Shown piece by piece: positions 6,453 to 12,035 of a stretch of DNA of 12,035 nucleotides (positions are counted from its first letter, which is position 1; each line of letters starts with the position of its first letter). The position numbers and the translations under genes are program-made. Under the pieces are notes generated by a model that had not been told where the DNA came from, did not search any database, and worked only from the letters and a program-made list of their open reading frames with translations. The DNA is from Pavlovales sp. CCMP2436 (taxonomy: Eukaryota; Haptophyta; Pavlovophyceae; Pavlovales), in contig MU632039.1 in NCBI GenBank assembly GCA_026770615.1, positions 9,755-21,789 on the forward strand. The letters are read 5' to 3'.

Positions 6453-7130
6453 CTGTGCCCCCTCGCCCGAGTCGGGGTCGGTGAACACGTGTCCAGGGCG
6501 GACGTGGAGCGCTCTGCCCCCTCTCACCTCCGTCCTCGAGCGCCGGCCGCTGCGCTTGTCCCGGTCTTGCACAGGCAGGCAAGTAGTAGAACACGCAGCC
6601 TTTCCCTCTCGCCACCCTCCGTTCAGCACCGGCCGCGTGTGCTGGTCCGAGGGTAATGGGGAGCCGCGCAGCTCGATCTTGTCGCTCCCGTCCACCGCTT
6701 TTTAAAAGTGCGCCTCCGACCTGATGGCGCTCTCGCCCGTTGACCTCGCGCTACCTCGCCTACCCTGCAACCAACGCGGCGTGAGAGGGCGGACGGCTGT
6801 TGGACTCGCTCGCCGCCACGTTCGCTATCTCGCCGACCTGCCTCGGACGGATCGGACGAAGTGCAAAACTCTAGATGTTAGTTACTTAGTGCGATGGAAT
6901 CGGCCCTGTGCAAGTTTTCTGGCTGCGCAGTGGGTGTCAGTGAGTTGTAATGCCGATTGCTATCCTTTCAAGACCAGTTAGATGCACAATATGTACTAAA
7001 AATTGATGAATTTTTCAGCAAAATATGGATATGTTTAACTAACTGCTTTAACCGATGCTGTCGGGTGGATTTTTAAGCTGTCAGTTGGGGAGTCATTGGG
7101 ATACAATTATTGGTATACAATTAAAATGAC
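6453..7130. other. Gene-free stretch upstream of the Sel1-MYND frame
   Basis: The part 6453-6695 stays open in the Sel1 frame but lacks an ATG and reads as a low-complexity Arg/Pro-rich leader. On the - strand a TTTTAAAA box near 6700-6708 could be a TATA-like element, but this is weak. From about 6880 the base composition turns AT-rich. I see no convincing gene, RNA or repeat up to about 7100. The 85-codon + frame at 6724-6981 has no supporting features. Confidence 0.4.
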
Positions 7131-7132
7131 GT

Positions 7133-7184
7133 GCGCTAATGCGCAGCTCGCCTAACCGCCTCGTTCTAATAACGAGGGCGGCAA
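7133..7184. repeat. Two stem-loops near the putative 3' end of the retroelement
   Basis: TGCGC-TAAT-GCGCA (7133-7146) and a near-perfect stem CCGCC(-)TCGTT / AACGAGGGCGG (about 7159-7184) lie downstream of the last OTU-like frame. A direct repeat ATACAATTA flanks them at about 7101-7123. Hairpins at this place could serve as 3' recognition structures of a non-LTR element, but that is conjecture. Confidence 0.5.
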
Positions 7185-7263
7185 TCTCCAACCTCTGGTC
7201 TAGTCCCAGGCGGCAGGGTCAGTCAATAATCCTCTACTTATCTTAAAAAAACTCTCTCCTCAT

Positions 7264-7479
7264 CTAAGGTGGTTGTGGTTGTTGGCCTGGAATAAGTGGT
7301 TGGGTTCCCCTGTAGTGTGAGCCGATGTTCCTGTGTATAACGCGAATGGGTGTAGGTCCGAGGTCTGTTTGTCTGGGTGTGTTTATCAATGTGATTACAG
7401 GGAATCGTGGACAATAAAAAACTGTCGTGTTAAGAAACTGAGCCTCGTTTTTAAGCCCTTCAATATCAATTTCAATCAA
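7264..7479 (-). pseudogene. Second OTU-like C-terminal tail (fragment)
   Basis: The frame of 71 codons, without an ATG (TTG start), reads FPVITLINTPRQTDLGPTP then IRVIHRNIGSHYRGTQPL and ends TAG. It parallels the OTU tail encoded at 7544-7783 (IDITIATHKQAGTDVTP then TLYIHV). The SHY triplet is placed where OTU proteases carry the catalytic His in a HY pair. The part before FPVITL does not match an OTU domain, so this is a fragment or rearranged second copy. Confidence 0.4.
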
Positions 7480-7543
7480 AAATTAACCATTGTTTGTATA
7501 TAATTTGCCAAAAAACTCAGCCTCAGCCTCAAACCCGCCGTTC

Positions 7544-7783
7544 TTATTGCCCGCGACCCCCCTTAGTGAATGTTGTCGGAGCCTCCGTACCCCTGTTCTT
7601 GGTGCTGCGGTTGGCACCCCAAGGACGCTTTATTTGATTTGGTAGTGGACGGGCTGGGTGAGGTAGGTTGGGGTCTGGGCCTGCCACATGGATGTATAAG
7701 GTTGGGGTCACGTCTGTTCCCGCTTGCTTGTGAGTGGCTATTGTTATGTCGATCCGTAGGATGGTTGCTATGCTGTAGAACAT
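7544..7783 (-). pseudogene. C-terminal half of the interrupted OTU protease domain
   Basis: The frame begins MFYSIATILRIDITIATHKQ and goes on to GTDVTPTLYIHVAGPDPN, then a Pro/Asn/Arg-rich tail ending TAA. It continues the OTU fold exactly where the other half (8596-8877) stops: GGWIHNNMFY joins SIATILRIDI, a typical OTU strand-helix-strand pattern. The break is an insertion flanked by an 8-bp duplication. The catalytic His region is not clear in this copy. Confidence 0.55.
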
Positions 7784-7921
7784 TCCGCCATCGTAGCCCC
7801 GCTGCTCCTTGTGCTGCGCGAGCGTGCAGCTGCAACTGCGCCCCCCGAGGGGGGCGCTGCCTGGCTCGCCACCATGATGTTGCTTTTCGCCACCATGCTA
7901 TTGCTTCTGTCACGTGCTGTG

Positions 7922-8425
7922 ACGGGCGCTATTTCGCGCGGTGGCGAGCAGCACGCGGATACGACGCTCAAGGCTACCAAGGCTACGACGATGCTGCTTC
8001 CTGCGGCCGCCATATTATGCGCGCTCGCAGCGTCGCGATGCTGTCCACTTGAGGTACTCGCTGGCACCTCTCGACCACCCGTCTCGCTCGGGTCATCAAG
8101 TGGATGTGCGTCGCGCGCTTGCGGAGGGCGCTGCTGCGCGCGGCGGCGGGCCGCACGCGGAGATGCCGCTCAAGGCTACCAAGGCTACGACGATGCTGCT
8201 TCCTGCGGCCGCCACAGTGTGCGCGCTCGCAGCGTCGCGATGCTGTCCACTTGAGGTACTCGCTGGCACCTCTCGACCACCCGTCTCGCTCGGGTCATCA
8301 AGTGGATGTGCGTCGCGCGCTTGCGGAGGGCGCTGCTGTGCGCGGCGGCGGGCCGCACACGGAGACGCCGCTCAAGGCTACCAAGGCTACAAAGACGATG
8401 CTGCTCCCTGCGACCGCCACGGCAG
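7922..8425 (+). repeat. 202-bp tandem repeat, about 2.5 copies, weak ankyrin-like coding
   Basis: GCTCAAGGCTACCAAGGCTA starts at 7966, 8168 and 8370, a period of exactly 202 bp; the first copy is truncated and more diverged. One + frame reads SGHQVDVRRALAEGAA and then HAEMPLKATKA, which resembles the ankyrin GHxxVVxxLLxxGA and GxTPLxxA motifs. The period is not a multiple of three, so one frame cannot be kept across copies. It is likely a captured, duplicated gene fragment and no longer coding. Confidence 0.8.
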
Positions 8426-8478
8426 GGCTGCGGCGGCCGAAGCGCGGCCGAGGCGGGGCGTGGGGGCCAGGGCGCACA

Positions 8479-8502
8479 CACTCACACCCTTTGGTGTGAG
8501 TG
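8479..8502. repeat. Perfect 10-bp hairpin with 4-nt loop
   Basis: CACTCACACC, loop CTTT, GGTGTGAGTG. It lies inside the insertion, after the tandem repeat. It is not followed by a T run, and no role can be shown. Confidence 0.8.
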
Positions 8503-8595
8503 CTGGTGCATGAGGGTTTGGGTCGTTCGCTCGACCTCAGCCTGACGTCGACCAAGCTAGTGACTGAACAACACCTGTTGAACCATGCTGAGCCG

Positions 8596-8877
8596 CTAAT
8601 ATATATAGAACATGTTGTTGTGTATCCAACCGCCTTCCTTTGCCTGGTATGCTATCGACCACATGGGAGCGGTGCTGTTGCCACAGTGATCTGTTGGGTC
8701 TTCGTCGGGCCGTCTTAGGTCTAGTTGGTTTTGGACGATTTTGGGTAGCACCCAGGCGTGGGCTATGGCTCGTTCGCGGAGGTTCGCTCCTGCTTGTTTG
8801 TGGCTTGCACCGCTGCCGTCGATTCCCATGGCTGCGTAGAGGAAACAGTTCCCGTCTCCTACAACGTTCATATCCAT
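8596..8877 (-). pseudogene. N-terminal half of the OTU cysteine protease domain
   Basis: Starting at ATG 8877 it reads MDMNVVGDGNCFLYAAMGI, then LRERAIAHAWVLP and YQAKEGGWIHNNMFY. The GDGNC segment holds the catalytic Asp and Cys of OTU proteases, followed by the usual helix. LRERAIAHAWV and GGWIHN match later conserved positions. OTU proteases are deubiquitinases, and related domains occur in viral and retroelement polyproteins. The frame is lost at the insertion boundary (8606). Upstream it continues in the same frame with stops. Whether the domain was ever active here cannot be judged. Confidence 0.65.
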
Positions 8878-9155
8878 GAGGTTTACGGTGGTGTAGAGTT
8901 ATTCGATTTCCCGGGCTCTCGCTGGTGTCCATGCGATGATTGGCTTAGGTTTCCCATAGTGGCCCTTTTAAGCGCGTGAGCGCTTCGAGGGGTTGTTAAT
9001 GGTTAGTGTGTTGCTTCCGTCTGTATCTTCTGTTGGAGTGTTGGGTGTGCCTGTACCCTTTTTTGCGCGAGGTCATTTGGGGGGTGTTTGGGAGGTTAGA
9101 TTTCCGCCCTGGGCAGCCCATCTGGCTTTCTTTTGTTTTTGTTGGGTGTCTATGT
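8878..9155 (-). pseudogene. Polar linker of the element, lower part, with three in-frame stops
   Basis: In the OTU frame the upstream sequence reads YIDTQQKQKKARWAAQGGN, LTSQTPPK, TGA, PRAKKGTGTPNTPTEDTDG, SNTLTINNPSKRSRA, TAA, KGHYGKPKPIIAWTPARARE, IE, TAA, LYTTVNL. The hydrophilic Thr/Asn/Pro/Lys-rich composition and the uninterrupted frame between stops suggest real former coding sequence. Confidence 0.45.
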
Positions 9156-9347
9156 ATTGTTGTTGGCGGCAATTGAGGACGGCTGCGAAAGCGCCGGCGT
9201 GTGGGTGCTTGCCAGGTTGTTACTCTGCGTTGGCTGTGTTGGTGGTGTGAAGGGGTCGTTCCCCGTGTCTTCTGGGTCACCAGGGTTGTTTATGGGCTCA
9301 TTGCCCTTAATGAGCTTGGTTCTTTCGGCGTTTAAAGCTAGTGGCTG
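9150..9347 (-). pseudogene. Polar linker of the element, upper part, in a shifted frame
   Basis: One base out of frame with the zinc-motif segment upstream, this reads LNAERTKLIKGNEPINNPGD, PEDTGNDPFTPPTQPTQSNN, LASTHTPALSQPSSIAANNN and ends at TAG 9150-9152. A second shift is needed to enter the frame leading to the OTU domain. The composition is like that of the following linker part. Confidence 0.4.
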
Positions 9348-9852
9348 CTAGGAGGACCCCTTGTATGGTGCCCGTCTTGTACTCCCAGGTTGAGTTCAGT
9401 TTGAGGCATTCCTCGACTAGCTCCTGTATCTGTATCGAGACGCTCCCGGCGTGCGCGTCCGGGTGGCTGAGCGCAGAGTCGGTGATGGCGCGTAATTTCG
9501 GGATGGTGCCGAGGCCTCCAACTTTTTTTATGATTGCGGTCCCTCAAAGGTCACCTTGGTCGGCGGTTGCTGGGCAATGCTTTATGATATGATCGTCTGA
9601 GTCCGTTTCGTCCGCTGGGTTTAGGCCTTTTATGATGCAGAAGGGGCAATTGGTGCTGAGTTTAGGGCCACCTTCGTAGAGGTTAACGTCGAGGAGCTTT
9701 GGTTCGTCTTTTGCCCGTTCTGAGTTGTAATTCGTGGTGCCTGTCATGTATCGGACGTATGTGCGTTGCGTATTCATAGAATTTTTTCCGGTGGGTGGTC
9801 ATAAGGAGGCTGTTAACTCCTCTACCCAGAGGTCGCTCGGTCCCTTAGGCGG
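9307..9852 (-). pseudogene. Zinc-motif segment of the retroelement, two in-frame TGAs
   Basis: The frame opens at 9852 (PPKGPSDLWVEELTASL) and meets TGA 9799-9801. It goes on through MNTQRTYVRYMTGTTNYN to TNCPFC, sixteen further residues, DDHIIKHCP, TGA 9544-9546, and GTAIIKKVGGLGTIPKLR with more helical sequence, to TAA 9307. CPFC and HIIKHC form a C-x2-C...H-x3-H-C pattern like the zinc-binding segment that follows many non-LTR reverse transcriptases, where it ends with HCP or ECP. This is the main reason to call the element a retrotransposon. Both TGAs sit after Leu (SL, DL) in otherwise intact coding sequence. Confidence 0.5.
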
Positions 9853-10259
9853 ATGGCATATTTTTGCGTGCGATTGGTGAGGTTCCGGGGATCTTTGCGG
9901 ACATAAATGTTAATAGCTTGGGTTCCCGCTTTTTCTATGACTGCCCTGCGGATGGTGGATGGCGTGTGGTCAATAAAGTTTCCGTCTTTATCTGTGGCGC
10001 TGTACATTGCTACCGGCCAAGCGCATGGGCCTAGGTTGTGAAAGGGGGTTTGGTTCTCCACTGCCACTTGTCTGGCGGCCCAGTCAGAGCAGACGTTGAG
10101 TGTCACATGCACTGCGTCATAGGCTGACGTTGGTGCTCCCCTTGCCGTGGGTGGTGGTTGTATTTCATTAGGGTACCGGCTGTACCAACTAAAGTCGGGT
10201 TTACAGGATTTTTGGAACCTCTGAAACCAAACTGCGTTACCCTTGACGTTGAGAGCCAA
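9822..10259 (-). pseudogene. Upstream coding fragment of the element, unknown domain
   Basis: 145 codons with no ATG (TTG first, TAA two codons upstream). It includes VWFQRFQKSCKPDFSWYSRY, SDWAARQVAVENQTPFHNL, PCAWPVAMYSATDKDGNFI, and HTPSTIRRAVIEKAG followed by IYVRKDPRNLTNRTQKYA. After about 9855 the better coding frame shifts to that of the zinc segment. I do not recognise the domain. From its place it could be the C-terminal (thumb-like) part of a polymerase protein, but no motif shows this. Confidence 0.35.
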
Positions 10260-10260
10260 T

Positions 10261-10700
10261 GGAGTTTAGTTTATTTTTCCCTATTTATTAAGCTGATTTC
10301 CATATTGGAAAGTCCAGTAAACTTTGAAAACTTCGAAGTGAGGCTAATAAAGCCGGAAGTAAAGCTCCGGTACAGAACCCATGGGGGTAAATAAAACAAA
10401 AGCGTGAATTTAATTTATTCAGTCTGCTCCGGGTGAATTATCACCCGGGTGGATTTGATAAATCAACGACTACGACAAGTTGATATGGCGGGCCGAGACC
10501 TGCGAACTCGCGCAATATATTGCTCCCCCCCGGCGCTCCTCCCAGGCGAACAGCCGCGACGGGGTCTAGCTTAATATAAATTATAATATATATTCAGTTA
10601 TGAATTCATAACTAGTTGTGTCCATATTTGACGTTCAAAACTAAATCCTTTACATATTCTAATAATGAATGCGAGTAATTCGTTACATAAATGTTAGCGT
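10261..10700. other. AT-rich gene-free stretch with palindromes
   Basis: There is no convincing gene. It contains a perfect stem CCGGGTGA-ATTA-TCACCCGG (10429-10448) and a perfect 18-bp palindrome AGTTATGAATTCATAACT (10596-10613). A short C-run also lies near 10525. The 63-codon - strand frame 10612-10803 enters R1 copy 2. Confidence 0.6.
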
Positions 10701-10864
10701 GCCCTTGCCCGGGCACTACCGGAGATCCATCGGCACGCGCGGTGGCGCCCAAGCCAGCGCATCCAACTAAGGCACGCAGCAGGTAATGGGCATGGCCCAT
10801 CAATGGAGGACGCAGCGCTCAGACCAGCACATCATCCAAGACAGTCAGACGCTGGCTTGAATCC
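10701..10864 (-). repeat. Dispersed repeat R1, copy 2 (inverted)
   Basis: The reverse complement matches 3256-3412, with one insertion of about 16 bp. On the - strand it keeps the R1 frame, here with an ATG: MGHAHYLLRALVGCAGLGA, TARA, DGSPVV. The frame stays open to 10612. Compared with copy 1 several changes are conservative (Cys/Tyr, Phe/Val, His/Arg). The opening has a modest hydrophobic core and an A-x-A before D, similar to a secretory signal peptide. Coding status is unproven. Confidence 0.75.
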
Positions 10865-10945
10865 AAATTAGTTAGTTATACATGTATGTATGATTTTTTT
10901 TGTTATTATTGGGTTTACCCGGGATGATCAGTATCTTTTTTATGT

Positions 10946-11006
10946 AGATAGGGATTCAAGCTGGCGTCTGACTGTTCTGAATGTTGTGCTGGTCTGAGCG
11001 CTGCGT
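10946..11006 (+). repeat. Dispersed repeat R1, copy 3 (5' fragment)
   Basis: Starting at ATAGGGATTCAAGCTGGCG and ending at GAGCGCTGCGT, it matches the first 56 or so bases of R1 copy 1 with about one mismatch. It faces copy 2, so that 10810-10864 and 10951-11006 form an inverted repeat with an 86-nt spacer. Confidence 0.8.
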
Positions 11007-11172
11007 TTTATATATTAACTAACTTAGTTAGCATTTACTGTCACTAAGGCAAACAGGCCCAACTTAAATACCACGACGGGGTCGAAATCCGAATTAGTGG
11101 CGCGATTCCGTACTAGGGAGGGGGAAAAGTGGTGGCCGGGACAAAGAAGTAGACATTGGTCACCCCTGCGCG

Positions 11173-11427
11173 CTAAGTGTCGATAGCTGATGTCGAATAG
11201 AGCCCTCCTCGACGGTCGTAGCCCACCTCGCGTGCCTCGCAGGTGCCTCTAGGATCAACAGCATACTTCTTGTAACTAACATTTCCGATTCTCAGCGTTC
11301 GGTTCCCGATGTGGTGCTGCGGAGTTTGTTGCAGATTCGTGAATGGAGCACTGCTCCATTCACGAATCTTTGCAACAAACTTCGCGGCACCACCTCCGGT
11401 TCCTAAGTTGCTCCGGAGGATTTCCAT
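11173..11427 (-). CDS. Hypothetical 84-codon ORF inside the inverted-repeat element
   Basis: ATG at 11427, stop at 11173-11175. It reads MEILRSNLGTGGGAAKFVA, KIREWSSAPFTNLQQTPQHH, IGNRTLRIGNVSYKKYAVD, PRGTCEAREVGYDRRGGLYS and TSAIDT. The middle is encoded by the two arms of a hairpin (11311-11393), so part of the frame is a by-product of the inverted duplication. The C-terminal 40 residues look more protein-like. It is not recognised; it may be a gene fragment carried by the element. Confidence 0.25.
   Translation of the reverse strand: MEILRSNLGTGGGAAKFVAKIREWSSAPFTNLQQTPQHHIGNRTLRIGNVSYKKYAVDPRGTCEAREVGYDRRGGLYSTSAIDT
11311..11393. repeat. Near-perfect long hairpin (arms of about 40 nt, 1-nt loop)
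   Basis: The inner arms AGATTCGTGAATGGAGCA (11333-11350) and its exact complement (11352-11369) are separated by a single C. After two unpaired T, the outer arms 11311-11332 and 11372-11393 pair with two mismatches. The outer arms belong to the R2 family also found at 3488-3543. Confidence 0.9.
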
Positions 11428-11514
11428 CGAACTTTTTTTTCGATTTTTCCCCCGGACTGGCCACTAATTCGGAATTTAACCCGACTTAAACATCGTTCTC
11501 TAGCTGCAGCCTAG

Positions 11515-11969
11515 TTATTTCCGCCTGAGGTCCTCCTTGAGCTTGCGTAGGTCATCGTCCACGCGCTTGGCAAAGTCGGCTTTGGATCGGCTCGCAGGGC
11601 CGCCCGCGCCTGCCGCGCGCCCGGCGCTCCCGCCATCACTCGGCTGGCGCGGCCGCTTAAGCTCGGTGATCCTTGCCTCAAGGCGCCCCTTGCGGTCGCG
11701 TACTCTGTAGGCGTGCGCAAGCACCGCGTCGCACTGCGCGCGCGTCGCGGCCGTCTCCTGCCTAGTCTCGACGGCGCGGTCCGTCGCGGCGGCGCGGCGG
11801 GCCATGGAGTCGGCGTCGCGCGCTCGAGCGAGGAGTTCGATGGCTAGCGCCTCGCCCGCGGAGACTTCACGCTGCAGCCGCACGCGCCGCTCGTTGAGCT
11901 GCTTCTCGAGGAAATTCAAATCGTCGAGCTCCGCGATCAGGGTGTCAACGTCTGCTTCGCGCATCATCA
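11515..11969 (-). CDS. Short coiled-coil protein, unknown family (possibly an internal/last exon)
   Basis: The first ATG is at 11967 (MMREADVDTLIAELDDLNFL), and a TAA at 11515-11517 closes 150 codons. The first 110 residues are continuous heptads rich in Glu, Arg, Ala and Leu (EKQLNERRVRLQREV, RKGRLEARITELKRP). A Gly/Ala/Ser hinge and a basic, charged end (FAKRVDDDLRKLKEDLRRK) follow. No enzymatic motif is visible. A subunit of a tethering or cytoskeletal complex is conceivable but not shown. A strong acceptor-like sequence (C/T tract, CAG at 11970) lies two bases before the ATG. The true N-terminus may therefore be on an exon beyond the window, with TG of the exon completing a split codon. 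The frame has no breaks. Confidence 0.65.
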
Positions 11970-12021
11970 CTGGGGGTGGGGGGGTAGAGGAAAGCAAAGA
12001 AAAAGAGACGAGTGAGACATG
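11970..12021 (-). promoter_or_regulatory. Pyrimidine-rich leader or splice acceptor before the coiled-coil frame
   Basis: On the - strand a C/T tract of more than 40 nt (TCTCTTTTTCTTTGCTTTCC and then C-runs) ends in CAG directly before TG-ATG-ATG. It matches a spliceosomal acceptor. If it is instead a 5' leader, it holds a 17-codon upstream ORF from ATG 12021 whose TGA overlaps the main start. Confidence 0.45.
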
Positions 12022-12035
12022 AGTAAGAGCGGGGG

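Larger units (their letters stand above)
7784..8605. mobile_element. 822-bp insertion into the OTU domain, flanked by 8-bp direct repeats
   Basis: TAGAACAT occurs at 7776-7783 and 8606-8613, and both copies encode the same point of the OTU domain (MFY). Removing one copy plus 7784-8605 makes the OTU frame continuous. The insert is GC-rich, unlike its host. It contains a 202-bp tandem repeat and a perfect 10-bp hairpin. I could not find clear terminal inverted repeats or a poly-A tail, so the element class is open. An 8-bp target duplication is typical of hAT-like and some other DNA transposons. Confidence 0.65.
7100..10260 (-). mobile_element. Decayed 5'-truncated retroelement with zinc motif and OTU protease
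   Basis: Reading the - strand from 10259 down, coding fragments in changing frames follow the order of one polyprotein. First comes an unrecognised segment, then a Cys/His zinc motif of the type found after reverse transcriptases, a polar Thr/Asn/Pro-rich linker and an OTU cysteine protease domain. Stops of all three kinds (TGA 9799, TGA 9544, TAG 9150, a TGA and two TAAs between 9150 and 8878) and several frameshifts show long decay. No reverse-transcriptase core (YxDD region) lies within the window. This fits 5' truncation, which is common in non-LTR elements. The assignment to a retrotransposon is inference from the zinc motif and domain order; a host OTU gene is the alternative. Confidence 0.45.
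11079..11482. mobile_element. 404-bp element with 23-bp terminal inverted repeats
   Basis: 11079-11101 and 11460-11482 are inverted copies matching at about 20 of 23 positions, sharing CCGAATTAGTGGC. A 7-bp direct repeat ACTTAAA lies near both sides (11062-11068, 11484-11490), but is offset by ten bases on the left, so a target duplication is uncertain. The interior holds a long hairpin and an 84-codon - strand frame. No transposase is present, so this would be a non-autonomous, MITE-like element. Confidence 0.5.

Noticed and set aside
5123..6656. Long Arg/Ala/Leu-rich frames on both strands over the Sel1 region (5123-6058 minus, 5925-6656 plus)
   Set aside because: They are shadows created by the regular 108-111-bp Sel1 repeat and high GC. 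The Sel1 frame has clear family residues.
6724..6981. 85-codon + frame with ATG
   Set aside because: It has no recognisable composition, domain, splice context or homologous copy in the window.
8479..8502. Rho-independent terminator
   Set aside because: The perfect hairpin lacks a T run and the setting is eukaryotic.
7570..8513. Multiple + frames in the tandem-repeat insertion
   Set aside because: The same peptides recur in different frames because the 202-bp period is not a multiple of three. Only weak ankyrin likeness is visible.
10158..10394. 78-codon + frame
   Set aside because: It overlaps the better - strand element frame and ends in AT-rich sequence without features.
1..12035. Bacterial operon, phage or integron interpretation
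   Set aside because: GT-AG introns with polypyrimidine tracts, AT microsatellites and a lack of ribosome binding sites before open frames argue for a eukaryotic genome.

Overview
The window looks like nuclear DNA of a eukaryotic microbe, most likely a GC-rich protist or alga. Coding pieces are GC-rich and separated by GT-AG introns with pyrimidine-rich acceptors. The large introns at the left are AT-rich and full of microsatellites. Sel1-repeat/MYND proteins, an OTU-protease retroelement and many small inverted-repeat elements fit a protist. No sequence identifies the species. I saw no rRNA, tRNA, CRISPR array or bacterial operon.

Left part (1-3207, + strand): the 3' end of a spliced gene for a coiled-coil protein. 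Short exons (19-88, 316-373, 521-559) splice in compatible phase to a 1.4-kb last exon (1780-3207). That exon carries a heptad-rich half and a Ser-Pro-Gly half. The introns hold decayed copies of the neighbouring exons, a pair of inverted repeats, a concentric foldback structure and a triplicated splice acceptor.

Middle (3208-6452, - strand): a dispersed repeat (R1), then two decaying genes read right to left. The upstream one is a ten-repeat Sel1 protein with a C-terminal MYND zinc finger, broken by two in-frame TAG codons and a 1-nt frameshift. The downstream one is a three-exon gene of unknown family, reconstructed by hand from reading frame and splice sites, with two in-frame TGA codons. 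All its exons lie in one genomic frame because its introns are multiples of three.

Right-middle (about 7.1-10.26 kb, - strand): a decayed, 5'-truncated element that appears to be a retrotransposon. It has a Cys/His zinc motif like those after reverse transcriptases, a polar linker and a C-terminal OTU protease domain. The OTU domain is cut in two by an 822-bp insertion with an 8-bp target duplication. The insertion carries a 202-bp tandem repeat with weak ankyrin-like coding potential. A second OTU-like tail lies just downstream.

Right end (10.4-12.0 kb): two more R1 copies facing each other, a 404-bp element with 23-bp terminal inverted repeats that holds an 83-nt near-perfect hairpin, and an intact exon of a short coiled-coil protein on the - strand (11515-11969).

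Overall, one intact coiled-coil gene lies at each edge. Between them is a graveyard of duplicated genes and nested mobile elements. No operon or pathway relationship is visible. Functional calls rest on motif recognition only.
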